The notes beneath the pieces are model-generated. The model worked only from the letters and a program-made list of their open reading frames with translations, had not been told where the DNA came from and searched no databases. A stretch of 64,000 bases of DNA, from assembly GCA_023374025.1 (NCBI GenBank), contig SIJG01000145.1, positions 1-64,000 on the forward strand, in the 5' to 3' direction. The stretch's first letter is position 1. Each line of letters starts with the position of its first letter. Below, one piece after another: positions 44,450 to 59,054 of this stretch. The DNA is from Heterodera schachtii. Taxonomy: Eukaryota > Nematoda > Chromadorea > Rhabditida > Heteroderidae. The position numbers and the translations under genes were made by a program.

Positions 44450-47400
44450 TTCCACCTGTTATGGTGGAAGCATGCCAATCTCCGCGTGTTAACAGCACAA
44501 CCCCCGGCGCCTCTTCTTGTGGCGTTTTCCGACCCAATTTCCATTCCAAAATGCTAATGCTTCCAGTTTCAGAGCCAATCAGAATGATGCTGTTGTCCTA
44601 ATGTGGAACAGTGAATTCAATTTTGAAAATATGTGAACAAAGGCAAAATACCTCAGATACTGTGGCTGTGGCAAGTGAGGAAAGGCCACACTTTTCAACG
44701 AGAAAAGGAGAAAAATGCAATTTGAAAAAAGAGTTCAAATGCGACGATTGGCTGTTGTCATTGTCAACGGATTCCACGGTTTCGGAATCGCCAAAATGTT
44801 TTTGAAGCATTGACTCGGAAATTGCAAATGCATATAAATGACCATCCGTGGCTGTGCAAAGCAACGCTTTGCTATGTTTGAGCAGCTCCAACGAAGTGAA
44901 CATGGCAAGCGAAGGAATGCGAATGGTCCATTTGGAAAAAATGAGGGAAAAAGTGGGAAAACGATGACGAAAAGAACAGAGCATTTTAGCAATTCTGAAA
45001 GCAAATAATCGAGTCAGAAATGGACCAGCAGCAAAACTGACCGCAGAGAACCATCAGAACAAAGAAGCGCCAAAAAAGGACTGTACAAAAGGTGACGAAC
45101 GGCCAACAGACGACAGTCCTGGGGAGGAGAAGCACCCGAAGAGTGGGCGGAAATGTCAGTGGACGAGAGAAAGTGCAGCTGAGGAAGGCATTCTGAACAA
45201 CCCATCATTCATGGCACTTTTCACCGCCCTTCTTACTCCTTCCTGATTCATTGTCAGCATTTCCATTGTCGACTTGCAATTTCCATGCACAAATCTCAGA
45301 ACGCCCGCCCACACTCAAAATTAATTTGTCCCTTTTGCTGGAATCGGTTGTTTCATTGTGCCAAAGCCAATCGTCAACGACATAAACGCATTCCAAATTT
45401 GAACGGTGAACAATTGACGAATCGAGACAAAAGAACGAAGAAGCAAAACAATTTGCTAAAATGGGGGGGGGGGGGTAAAGAAACGAAAAAATACACTCAT
45501 TGTCAGTGATTACGTCCGTTAATGCTTTCAGTGGCCAATGGCTTAAAAAGTGAGAGAGCTAAGCGCCGGTCGGTGCCCCCACTGAGCAAAAGGACGTGCC
45601 CATTTTGTTCCAAAGAAGTCATTGTGACGATATCATCAGAGTGAAGGAAAGGCTAAATTAAGAGAGAAATTTGACATAAAATACAACGGGAAAAACACCC
45701 GAATGGGACAAAACTCGACGACATCGAGCAGAACACGACGCAGGACACCTTTGCAAATGTAAGCCAAACTGTAAGTATATATTGGTCAATGTTAAGAAAT
45801 AAATCAAAAAATCGTGCAAATTTTTTTTAAAATTTGTCCATTTTTTCTTAAAATTTTTATTTTTTCATTAGGGGGGGGGGGACGTGCGCCCCCCCCCCGC
45901 TCCCTCCCCCTTGGATATGGATTTGGCCCATTTTGACCTTAGTGTTCTGCGGTCCGCTTCTGTGCCAACAATAAATTGCCATTTCCGGTTTCCACCACCA
46001 CACCGAAAAGTAGACAAAATGAAAAAGGTTTTGAAATCCATTACGACAAATTCGTCCTAAATATACTCAAATCAGTGGTTGTTTTAGGTGCAAAAAATGC
46101 ACACGCTATGAAATCCGACGATAAAAACGGCAGAATTGTCCAGGGAAACAATTTTGCAGGGCCATTCAATCGAAAGATGACGGACGGAAAAGGGCTCCAA
46201 GGAAAATGTTTCTGTTACTCCTGCAAAAATATTTTAGATAATAACGAAAAAATGAATTAAAATAATCCGAGTGGCACTATGTTTTGCTGTCGCTGTTCAC
46301 CATTTTCACTCGGTTTTCTTCGCTCCCATTGAAAATGCCATCGCTTCAGAATGCCGTCTCTGCCAATGCTTATCAAATTCCCCTTCAGCGCCGCTCTTTC
46401 CGAATGATTTATGGTCTCAATGCGCAAATCGGTCACTGTCTTCTCATAATCATTTGTTCCGTGTGCAATTCGATTAAACAAAAGCAACTGAAAAGGGCAT
46501 TCATTCCGTAAATGGACTCGTCACATTACGATAATGTAAAAGTGATAAATCATCTACAGTTCATTTCTGTCGAATTTAATTTTGTTGTTTCATTGTTCAT
46601 ACCTTTCCGGAATGAATTGAGAATGCCAAAAGTGTTCCGGATCGTGTGCCCAGTAGGAAAACGCCACCCATTGGAAAGTCAGTTTCTGTCTCATTGTCAG
46701 TAATCAGAAGAACAACTTGCACTTTTCCCAGTTTCTTTTCAGAATGTAAGCGACTGATTTCCTGGAGATTTCCATCGACTGACGTACAGATACGATAAAC
46801 AATCTGAAGAGATCAAATCAAAATTCAAGACCGTATTAAAATGTTTTGTTGATTATTGCCATCCCCACCGACCATTTGCCCGTTTTGTGCAATGGCCAAT
46901 AACATTCGGCTGGATTCGGGCTGAAGCCAAAGGAGCTGCTCCGTTTGTGCAAAATTGGACTGGCGAATGGAACGAAAAGAACACTCACCGACTAAAGAAA
47001 AAGAAACAAAAAACGAAAGGAAATGAAAAAATGGAAAATCAGACAAAGGGCAAAGTGAAGAGAGCGATCGAATTCAGCACAGAGAGCGAGACAACGAGCG
47101 GACTCCGAAAAACAGAACAAATCGGAACGGAAAGCCATCGGACGACCATTTGAAGCAGAAAAGTTTGTCCGAATTTGATCAGCAAAAGCAACCGAATGTT
47201 CATTTTCACCGCCAATTTGTTCAACAGAGAGCATTCTGAAAAAAACTAAATGCAACAGAAAAATCATTAAATTAGAGAATATTTTACTTTTTTTCGTCCA
47301 GAAATATCAAAAAAGGCATCCCGCGAAGGCGAACAAATGCAAATGCACTCATTTTTTTGAATCCAACCGAAGAAGCGAATCGTGTCGCATTGAGAGACAG

Positions 47401-49440
47401 CGAAAGGGAAGAGAGAGAACCGCGATCGGAACCGATCAGCGAAAATTGAAAAGATTCGAAATTAAATAGCAAAAGTACCATTTCAAAACCAGGAAAACCA
47501 ATTCTTCCGCCAGTGTCCCTTCGCGTAGTTTCCAATAGCAAAATGCTTTTGATTGTTCCTCCTCCGCCCGTCGCCGCAGAAATGTCAATTTTACGTTGCA
47601 AAAACAGTCGGTTAATTACTGGAAATGAAACGCTTAAACAGAAAAATAACCATTAATTATAGTAGTAATTTTCTTTCCCAAGGTAAAATTCAAAATGACA
47701 TGAATTTTAAACGGAACAGGACAAAACACAGCCGTGAATAAATTTTTAAAAATTTTTTTCAAACAGAAATTTTTCAAGAAAAAGTCTTAGAAAAATTTTC
47801 TTAGAAAATTGGATGAAAAAAAAATTTCAAAAAATTTTCCAGCTATTTTTTTCAAAATTTACTGATGAATTACTGAGTTTTTCAAAAAAAAATTCAAAAA
47901 AATCGCTGGAAAAATAAAAAAAAGAATAATTCACATTTATTTTTCAATTTTAGAGCAAAAAATGTTTTTGATGGCACCTTTTTTCTCATCATCCATCGAC
48001 CAACGCCAAATGCAAATGTAATTGTCCACCCCAGCGGTGAAAATCATTCGCTCGCCCTCACAAATTTCCAATGCAAATGGCCTGGCCCCATGTCCAAATT
48101 TACTGAAAAGCTAAAGGGAAGGAAAAGTAAAAAAAAAAAGAAATTGGCACACCACACTGACTTGGGCACCCTTTTGAATGTCCCAAATGCGAAGTGAGCG
48201 ATCGTCGCCGACGGAAAAAAGCCAACGGAAGTTGGAATCGCAACGAAGGGCAAAAGGCATTCCCTAAAAAAAGAGTTAAAGGCGGAAAAAATCGATTTAT
48301 TTGAACTTCGTTTCCCGCAAAAGTACGCAAAATTTGAGGCCCAATTGCGGGCTGAAAGAAATGAATGGCACCGAACGAAGTGCCGGAAAAAACGCACAGC
48401 GATGGCCAAGAATTTCCATGAAGGAAGGAGGAGGTCCTTAGTTTCTTTAAAATTATGGGAGGAATTTAAAACAATGCCAAATTCTTCTGATAGGCCCCCT
48501 TCTGAAATTGGTATTAAAATAATATAAAAAGCACCTGAAATTGCACTAATAAATTAGAATATTATAACTTAATCGTAAAGTATTTTTATTCCCAAATTTG
48601 AAATCTAAGGCCGAGAAGGAAAGGCGAGTAGCATGTATGTTTTCATATTAGTTTTTGGCACTTTTTCGAGATTAAGTCGTTTAGAGACTCAGTGAAAATG
48701 CGGCGCTTCGATTAGCTTATTAAAAAAAAAAAAGAAATAAATAAAATGTTTGCTTACACAAGTGCCTGACATCCCAAACGAACAGAGAAAACTTCCGCAG
48801 GTGGTGAAACATTTACACCAATTTCTCCCTCAGGCAATTCCATCGTTTTGATCCAATTATTGGCAAAGTGAAAGGTTAAAAAGAGCTGTAAAAATTATTA
48901 CTGATAATGAGATTATTTTCGTCTTTTCTTCCACCTTTTTGCTTTTGCAAGTGGACTCGTCCTTCTTTTCCTCGTTAAGTATTTTAGCACTTAAAATCCA
49001 ATCATAAAATGTTCCAAATGCCATTCGCTTCCAATCCCAGCATTTCCCTTCCCATGCATTGTCCAATTGTGCATTTTTGAATTTTGTCGCAGTGAAAAAT
49101 GCGAATTCACATTCACCAACACAGAGAATAGCTAAAATAGAATAGAATAAAGAATGATTTGAAAAGAACATATCGTTGTACTAGTAATAATGTGAGAAAT
49201 AAATCTTGTCTAAAAATACATGTTTACAGAGTTCTTCATTTCAAGTAAATTATTGTAGTTCAAACAAAATAAACTCACAAAATTTCCTCTCGCAAGAGCC
49301 AAATGGAAATAATTGGTGTATAGTATTTTTGGTATTTGGAAAAGCGTCGAAAGCATCGATCAATTTATAAGATCCACCACAGTCGGAGAATATTTCGACG
49401 TAAGAACCATGACCTGAAACGAAATTGCCAAGAATTATAT
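44450..49440 (-). CDS. WD40-repeat protein, WDR6-like
   Basis: A long series of exons on the minus strand with WD40-type blades: FGHGARPFALEICEGE, MIFTAGVDNYICIWRW (47960-48100); NFRWLFSVGDDRSLRIWDI (48150-48265); GNLISIGRDGILKRWHFQW (46290-46450); GGVFLLGTRSGTLLAFSI (46620-46700); GHVLLLSGGTDRRLALSLF (45540-45640); LILSVGGRSEICAWKLQV (45205-45400); ALLCTATDGHLYAFAIS (44740-44980); and SIILIGSETGSISILEWKL (44500-44600). The adjacent pair 'SvGDDRSlRIWd' and 'fGHgAR.f....FTAGvDn.iciW' is the arrangement found in WDR6/Rtt10, a cofactor of tRNA 2'-O-methylation. N-terminal exons lie at about 48750-49430. Poly-G/C tracts sit in introns (45463, 45872). The orthology is likely rather than certain; the first and last exons are open. 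Confidence 0.6.
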
Positions 49441-49444
49441 TCAA

Positions 49445-50254
49445 GGGCGTATCTAGGGGGGGGGGGGGGGGGGGAAAGGGGGGGAATTCCCCCCCCCCCC
49501 CCCCCGAAATGAAAATTTTTTAAAATTTTCCAGCAAATAATGGAAACATTTTTCGAATTCCCCCCCCCCAAACAAAAGTTAAAAATTTTATAGGCAATTT
49601 TCGTAACAAATAGCACTCAAATTTTGAAAATTTTTCCCGGCGGCGCCTATCGGCACCGCCGGACCTCCATTTTCCACTATTTTTACAAGTTTTTTGCCAT
49701 AAAACGGCCAAAATTGGATCATTTTTAGTGAAAAAGTGCAGTTTTTACCCAGCAGCGGGGAAAAAAATATTTTTTTATTGGGTAAATAGCAAAGGAGCCC
49801 CGACATTTGCGGTCCGACTTTTGCGGCCCCGACATTTGCGGCTATATCCAAAATTGAATTCAAAGTTGAATTTTTTCAATCCCTGATAGCTTAAACAACA
49901 TTAAAATTAAGAAAAAACTGTCTTCTAGTTTATTAGAAACATTAATTCTGTTGTTTGAAAATTTTATTATTTTTTCAAAAATTCATTAACGATCAAATGA
50001 TCGGATAAAAGCACTAAATCACTAATTTATGGATGTTTATAGAATCAGGGATTTAAAAAACTTAATTTTGGACCCGATTTTGGACATAGCCGCAAATGTC
50101 GGGCCGCAAAAGTCGGGGCCGCAAATGTCGGACCGCAAATGTCGAGACACGATAGCAAAAAAAAAAAAAGGTCTTCAGTTGGAGGAGCAAAAAAAAAAAA
50201 AAGGCTTCAGGTCGGGTCCCCCCCCCCCGAAAATTTTTTCTAGATACGCCCCTG
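49445..50254. mobile_element. 810-bp Mutator-like MITE with 11-bp target duplication
   Basis: Ends are gggcgtatctag at the left and its reverse complement within ctagatacgcccctg at the right. The sequence attatattcaa occurs immediately outside both ends (49434-49444 and 50255-50265), a perfect 9-11-bp duplication as made by Mutator-like transposases. Just inside are long G and C runs, then a core inverted repeat (49796-49855 against 50085-50150) made of the word gacatttgcgg, and a GC palindrome near 49637-49664. No transposase frame. It lies upstream of the N-terminal exons recognised in the WDR6-like gene. Confidence 0.85.
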
Positions 50255-50269
50255 ATTATATTCAACCCT

Positions 50270-50430
50270 CAATTCTGAAAAACGAACTTGAAAAACGCAA
50301 TGTGAACTCAGTTCCACAGGAAAGTGTGAATGACAGAGAAGCAAAACTGAGACGGGGCAAAGAAATCGGAATGGAATGGAAGCGAACACGGAAATTGGAC
50401 ACAGAAATACGGGCCATTTGAAACCAAACC
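50270..50430 (-). CDS. Possible 5' exon of the WDR6-like gene
   Basis: MARISVSNFRVRFHSIPISL to FRIEG can be read on the minus strand between the MITE and the next gene. It has few acidic residues and no match I recognise. Only its position next to the WDR6-like gene supports it. Confidence 0.2.
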
Positions 50431-50559
50431 TGGGATTGGACACCAAAAAGTTATTAAGATGGTAATAAATTAAAACCAAACGAATTAAAAAGATCAGTAA
50501 AAGTTTGGCAAACGTTTCGTCAATAGAAAAAGGGCTAAAAAATCATTAAAATTGTTTTT

Positions 50560-51170
50560 TTTTTTCATCAACACAAACATAACATTTGGGAAAAGTCCGA
50601 GTCAGCGCATCCAATTGATCATGTAAAAATACCAATGCTTTTGCATCAAGCAAAATTGTCTGCTTTCCTCCATCTGTTGTAATTATTTCCATGAGAATTT
50701 CGTATTTGTTATTCAAATGCGACTCGTCACGAGTTGAGACCTACAAAAAGAAAAAAAGGTTAAAATAAGAAAGCTACACACTTAACATTTATGTCAACGC
50801 GAAATTTCGAAGCAGCGTAAACAGAAATTTGATTTGAATTCGTCGTTACATTAACATTAATTCTTTTTTGTGCCATGATAATGACTGAAAAAGTGTAAAA
50901 TTTAGGGTGTGGAATCGGCTAAAAAATTAAGTCAACAGAAAAAAAAATCATTTGACAAAATTCCCAGATCAAGTTATGGCCTAAGAAACTGAGGATGATC
51001 AGTTTTCGGGGGTGTTCGAAGCTAGATTGCCCAATTCCGAACTCCGCACCGAATTCGGACAAAAATTCAAAATCTAATGCATTCAAATTGAGCAAACTTA
51101 ATCTTTGATCATTAAGCTCCGAATGTTCCATCATTATTTGTTGTTTACTGCTAATCTGACGTTTAATCAT
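50560..51170 (-). CDS. COMM-domain-like small protein
   Basis: Exons on the minus strand: 51010-51170 (MIKRQISSKQQ..LNALDFEFLSEFG), about 50785-50880 after a ttttcag acceptor (MAQKRINVNVTTNSNQISVY then KFRVDIN), and 50560-50740 (VSTRDESHLNNKYEILMEI, TDGGKQTILLDAKALVFLHD, LDALTRTFPKC). The pattern 'RVDi..S......P/K..i.m.i...dG....f.l....l..L...l..l' is that of the COMM domain. COMMD proteins form part of the Commander endosomal recycling complex. Small size fits; sequence similarity is modest. Confidence 0.4.
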
Positions 51171-51469
51171 TTAATAGGAAGAGTTTTTGTTTCGAGTCCG
51201 AAAATTTGCTAACGATAACCAAAATGGACTTTTGACTAAATCAACAAAAAAAAAAGAACAGTTGCCGCTTTTTTTTTCTTTTTTTACCTTCCATTTTTGG
51301 TTTTCATTCCTTATAATTTTGATTTTCAATTCCTTTTGTCTACCCTATTCTGTTCTATTAAAAGTATCCATTTCTTGTTAATTACTCTACTATGAAATAC
51401 AGCACTTTTCGGTTGTCAGCTGTGAAAGGTGGCATGGCTCTATTATGCTGGTAAAAAATAATTTCTAAG

Positions 51470-54412
<2,943 letters not shown>

Positions 54413-54667
54413 GGAACCGTGAAATCAGATTAAAATAGATAATTCGAATCGAAAATTAAAAAGAGGCATCACTATTTTCATTTTTTAAAATTATTTGATA
54501 AATTTTTTAAAGTTTCTGTTTGTGCTGCTGCTGCAACTTGCCACTTTAGAGCATTGGAATGCGATTAGTATTAATACATTGTGACCTGTGATTTTACTTA
54601 TTTTTACTTTTCCTCTCCTCTTTACCTAATTGTTTTTTGTGTGGGCTTTCGAATTTGCATTTCCAAA

Positions 54668-56390
54668 ATGTTCAATTGTCAAATTTGCATCAGTGAATGC
54701 GTTGCCAATGCCTCCAATTCGCCGGTAAATTTCCGCTGTCAATTGACCATTTTTGCTTTTGTCTTTTAGCGATTTTCTTCGTTTGATCAGTTGGAAGCGC
54801 ATCTTGCGGCTGATCACTTCAGTCTGTTGCCCTATGAGTGCGAACATTGCCAATTCGCAAAGTTTCCCACCGAATTCGCTGTGATGAAACACAATGAATT
54901 GGACCACGACAGTCGTAATTATTCTGTAATTTTTGGCTTCAATCGCTCAATAATTAACTTTTGTTTAGTTTCGGTGTCGAATTACGCCAGAAGTGAAGGA
55001 AAAACGCAGCAAAATGCGAGAATTTTTGACCAGGGAAAAACATTTAAATGAGAGGTGAGGAAACGAAAATTGTGGGGGGAGGGAGGGCTTTGAGGCGAGA
55101 ATTACGCTTTTTAAATAAGTCAGCCCCATAAAACTCCAGTAATTTTCAAAGTTTCAGAGCGGAAAAAGAACAGTTCGCTTCTTCACCAATGGAAGTGGAA
55201 AAGAAGCGAAAAGCAAAAGATGGGCAGACAAAAAATGCCCAAATCAAAGGCAATGACGGAAAGGAGGAGGAAAAGCCAAAGCGTAAGCAATGCCAAGCAA
55301 AAAACGGCGAACCTTTCGAAATCAGCAAAAAAATAAATTAAATAAATAATCCATTTGCGCATTGTTGTTCCTTTCCTCAATGCTTTTGATTTTGGTTTTG
55401 GTCGAAATTAATTTTAGGAATGTGCCTTCGTCCGCGTCCATTCAATTCTGATGGTAATACGACAGCGAAGAATTGCGAAAGTGCGAATGAAACGACCGTC
55501 GTTTCATTGGGAGGGGAAGAGGAGGAGGACGACGAGGATGAAGAAATGGAGAGCGAGGGGAGCAGCCTAACGGAAGAGCTGAAGGAACAACAGGCAATTG
55601 GAGACGGACAGACCGAAAACCGAACCAAAATTCAGGCCAACGTCCAAGAGATTCTCAGGGCCACTGCGGCGGCGGTGTCCCAATTTGGTGGGCCTAAAAA
55701 CCAAGTCACTCCCCCGACAAATAAGCGACACTCTGCTAATAATGTTTGTCCCTCTGCTCGCCAATTTATGTGCGCCTTTCCTTTCCGTTCAGAGTTATTC
55801 TCTTCGTCCCAACCGCTTTAAACCGTACGCTTTGCTTCACAATGGTATTCCCATTCTCACTGATTGTGAGAATGACGTCCTCCAAATTGCTGAGGACTCG
55901 CCCGAAATGGAACCATCGCCGGTCAATTAACCAACCATTTATTCGCTACTAAATAAATTCAAACCTGCGTTGTTCAGTCAAAAAGTGAACGGAAACGAAG
56001 CAAAAGTAAAACGGCTGGTCGAATTCGGTGCAAAAAGTGCAAAGAAATGGTGAACGCGAGCGGCGGGTGTCTCAGCCACCACACCAACGCACGGTCGGCA
56101 CTTTTAAAAACGGGGCAATCCCTCCCCACCCCTATTTCTTTTATCCCTTTGATTTTAATTTGTTAGGCATTTGCGTTTGCCGATGTTCCATTGCGAACTT
56201 TGCAAAAGGTAAATATTGCATGCAGAAACAATAAAAGCACTGCTCCAATTTGTTTTGCTTTATCATTTTTCTTTTAGAGATTTTTTCGAAGTTTCCAACA
56301 CGCGGATTACTAAGCACATGAACGAACAGCACAAAGGCAGCAGCAAACATTTGGTCAACAATTATCACAAAGTATTCTGGAGGAATTAAC
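54668..56390 (+). CDS. C2H2 zinc-finger protein 1
   Basis: Multi-exon plus-strand gene starting MFNCQICISECVANAS at 54668. Fingers: CQIC..FDQLEAHLAADH, YECEHC..FAVMKHNELDH (54828-54910), IRCKKCKEMV..LSHHTNAR (56024-56092), and FHCELCKRDFF..RITKHMNEQH (56190-56330). It ends NYHKVFWRN, TAA near 56388. Between the fingers lie a Lys/Glu-rich linker (KEEEKPK), an acidic run (EEEEDDEDEEMES, about 55515-55550) and a polar region to SPEMEPSPVN. An in-frame stop after SPVN (55928) means either that two genes exist or that an exon ends earlier. Likely nuclear nucleic-acid binding. The CKKC..EMV finger recurs in the next gene. Confidence 0.55.
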
Positions 56391-56433
56391 ACTGAAATTA
56401 AAAAAATGCAATATTTGAGTTTTCTGCCCTTCT

Positions 56434-57620
56434 TCATGCCGCACGTGACGAATGTTTTGGAGGCAAAGGGCAGCGAAATGAAAATGGAAAAGCGGACAGA
56501 AAATCGACGACAAAAAGTGTTAATAGCAATGATTTGAATGGGAAACCGCTGGAAAAGGAAGGAGAGAAAAATGGACGAAAAAGTGAGAAGGAATCATTCA
56601 TTGGTCGAGCAACAAAATACAACGAAGGCACCAAAAAGGGACATCGAACTGAGAGCAAAAAAATAAAACTTAAAAATAAAATGATCAAAAAATGCAAGGG
56701 TTGGGAAGTAGGCTTAAAAGAATCCATATGGTAATTTGTTTTAATAACAATATGAAGAAAAACTCACAATTTTTGACCAAATTTCAGAAAGCCAATGTAA
56801 AGGAATAGTGGCCTTGAAAAACGATTTCAAACTGAATTTGAGCAGCAATGAGGTGAAAACAACAGAATTTAGTTGCAAAATAAAAGCAATCAGCGACCGT
56901 TTAGAACGATTGTCGTCCTAAAAAGGAAGGAGAAAAGGGGAACGGTGCGGCAATGCCTCCGATCGACAAATATTCATGTTAGGAGAAGGCTCTGAAGATA
57001 AATGCCTTTACTTTTAAGTTTTGGTTTCGTGCCCAGACAGACATTTTGCGGAATTCGAGCGACAAATTCAAAACGGCGAAGAACAAAATTCGATAAAGGT
57101 ACGACAGAAAAATGAGTAATTAATATGGGAAGAACGATGAAATTGAAAGGAGAAACGGCAGAACGGCGACAATCAGCGCATTCCGTGCAAAAAGTGTGGG
57201 GAAATGGTGTGGAATCAGACGGTCAACCGACTCAACCACGTCAACGTTCGGTGATCAAATGAATCCCTTCTGTCCGTTGTTAGCAATGCCTTTGCCTTCC
57301 TTAAGCCATCTCCAACTTCCTCTCCACCAATGCGCCGTCTGCCAAAAGTCTTTCACTTCTTACAGCCGTTCGGCCTGCTCTTCGCACATTCAATTCGCGC
57401 ATAAAGCGGAGATTGACTCGGGAAAGTGCAGCAAAGTCATTGAGGAGCACATCATTTACAGAAAAGTAATGGGGGGAGGGTCTCACAACAGAAGAAGCAT
57501 CGTAACATTGTTTCAAATTGTCGAAAAATTAATGATCACTAATTGGGACTTTTAACCCCTCGTTTTAAGGATGCTTACGATGGGCAGTTGTTGGAAGCGG
57601 TGAAAGACTACTTTTAGCTG
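56434..57620 (+). CDS. C2H2 zinc-finger protein 2, paralogue of preceding gene
   Basis: A Lys/Glu-rich stretch (LNGKPLEKEGEKNGRKSEK, 56535 on) is followed by small exons and EKRQNGDNQRIPCKKCGEMV (57150-57210) and NRLNHVNVR. The next exon has HLQLPLHQCAVCQKSFTSYS then CSSHIQFAHK (57306-57410). Finger order, the IxCKKCxEMV motif and the HLxLP start of the next finger match the preceding gene, so the two are tandem duplicates. Exon borders between 56.7 and 57.1 kb are uncertain and the start is not fixed. Confidence 0.5.
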
Positions 57621-57629
57621 TTTCGGCAC

Positions 57630-59050
57630 CGTCGTGATGTCTTCTGCCTTTGGAATGGAACATTCGATATTTCAAATTTCCACGCCTTCGTAACCTTTTC
57701 TTGCTTAATTCGCCAGCAGAAGTTTTCTCTTCACATTGCTGTCACAGATCTCATTTTGCCTATTTGATTCACTTATAAATTTGTGGCGTTAATTTGAGGG
57801 GATGGGCGTAAATTGGCGTGGCAAACGAATGGATTTTCCGAACCCAGGAACCGAATCGAACATAAAGCCGAAAAATTGAAACTTAAAATTTCCCTTTTAT
57901 ATTCAAATGAGAAATTACCCATCCCTGAAAATTGTATATTTTATGACGAATTTTCACACATTTAATTGTTTGACCCTAAAATTAAATTTTAAAATTTCTT
58001 TGTCCGAATTTGAGTATTGCAATTCAGGTCAAGCTCGCTATCAGAACCCTCAAAACCCCTCGTCACTTACCCTAAGTCCAAATTAACAAACCCCGGCTCT
58101 ATTCCAGTTTACGCGTCCAATGAGTGACCATCCTCACTTTTTTAGATCATAACTTTTTTGTTACTTGATCAATCCATACATTCTTGGTATCAATCGAAAG
58201 TTTAAGTCTGGGGAAGTTTTATATAACAAAACTCCGGGATAAAGGCAACAGACAAAAAATTATACTTGAATATAAGCGAAAAGTTATGAATTTCGGGTTT
58301 TCTCATTGCATTTTTTTTCTTAATACAAGTATTTGTTCTTTTCTTGTATTTAAATTCCCTAAACTTTAAGCTTTCGAATGATACCAAGATGTTTGGATTG
58401 ACCAAGTAAGAAAAAAGTTATGGTCTAAAAAAGTTAGGGTGGTCACTCATTGGACGCGTAAACTGGAATAGAGCCCAAACCCCCTCATTAATTCAATGCC
58501 AAATTCCAGAACGTTACCCCTTTTTTAACTGTTAGAATATGCAAGCAAAATCTGGTCCTTTTCACTTTTATCAGTAAATGGCCTCTGCAAAGGTACAATG
58601 ATGAAACGATGTGATTAGTTTGAAGGGTTGGAGATAATCAATCACTGTTGGAGGTGTAATGAAATCATTACGCGCATGACAAGTAAAAAATAATAACAAC
58701 ATTTGGCTGTTAAATAAATAAAGACAAAGGGATCAGGTACAATAAGAACAGAATCGGTCAAAGGAAAGGGAATGGTGAAAGGAACTGGGAATGGTAATGA
58801 GGCGTGAGATGACCACAAAATAAATTATTTAGCTTATAAATGAGTGTATTTCAATTTCCAAATTCTGCCAATTCTTCAATAATAAATAATTTGTTCCCTC
58901 CGTTTATTTTTTTCTTTTTCGGTGTTATAATTGTTACTGCTTTTAGAATATTAGTCCATCAGTTTCATTATCTGATTTTTGGATTAAGCCGTTGTTCGCG
59001 TTTCACTGAGAGGACTGTCGTTGTAAGAGAGCAACTCGGATAATTGTTCG
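57630..59050. other. Intergenic region with one MITE, otherwise no gene seen
   Basis: AT-rich. Apart from the inverted-repeat element at 58095-58475 I see no coding exon, RNA gene or tandem array. Confidence 0.45.
58095..58475. mobile_element. 381-bp hAT-type MITE
   Basis: Inverted repeats of about 120 bp start with ggctctattccagtttacgc at each end and include tccaatgagtgaccaycct and ataacttttttsttacttg. They are flanked by caaacccc on both sides (58087-58094 and 58476-58483), an exact 8-bp duplication typical of hAT insertions. The inner part of the arms (cttggtatcaatcgaaag, agctttcgaatgataccaag) recurs in the foldbacks near 28.3 and 30.1 kb and more weakly at 39.65 kb. Confidence 0.85.
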
Positions 59051-59054
59051 CACA

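Noticed and set aside
44084..44455. 123-codon minus-strand frame with a hydrophobic segment
   Set aside because: Competing frames in the same region look equally plausible as the end of the WD40 gene; serine/leucine bias comes from pyrimidine-rich DNA.
45976..46260. 94-codon plus-strand frame
   Set aside because: It overlaps, in antisense, exons or short introns of the WDR6-like gene and has no recognisable domain.
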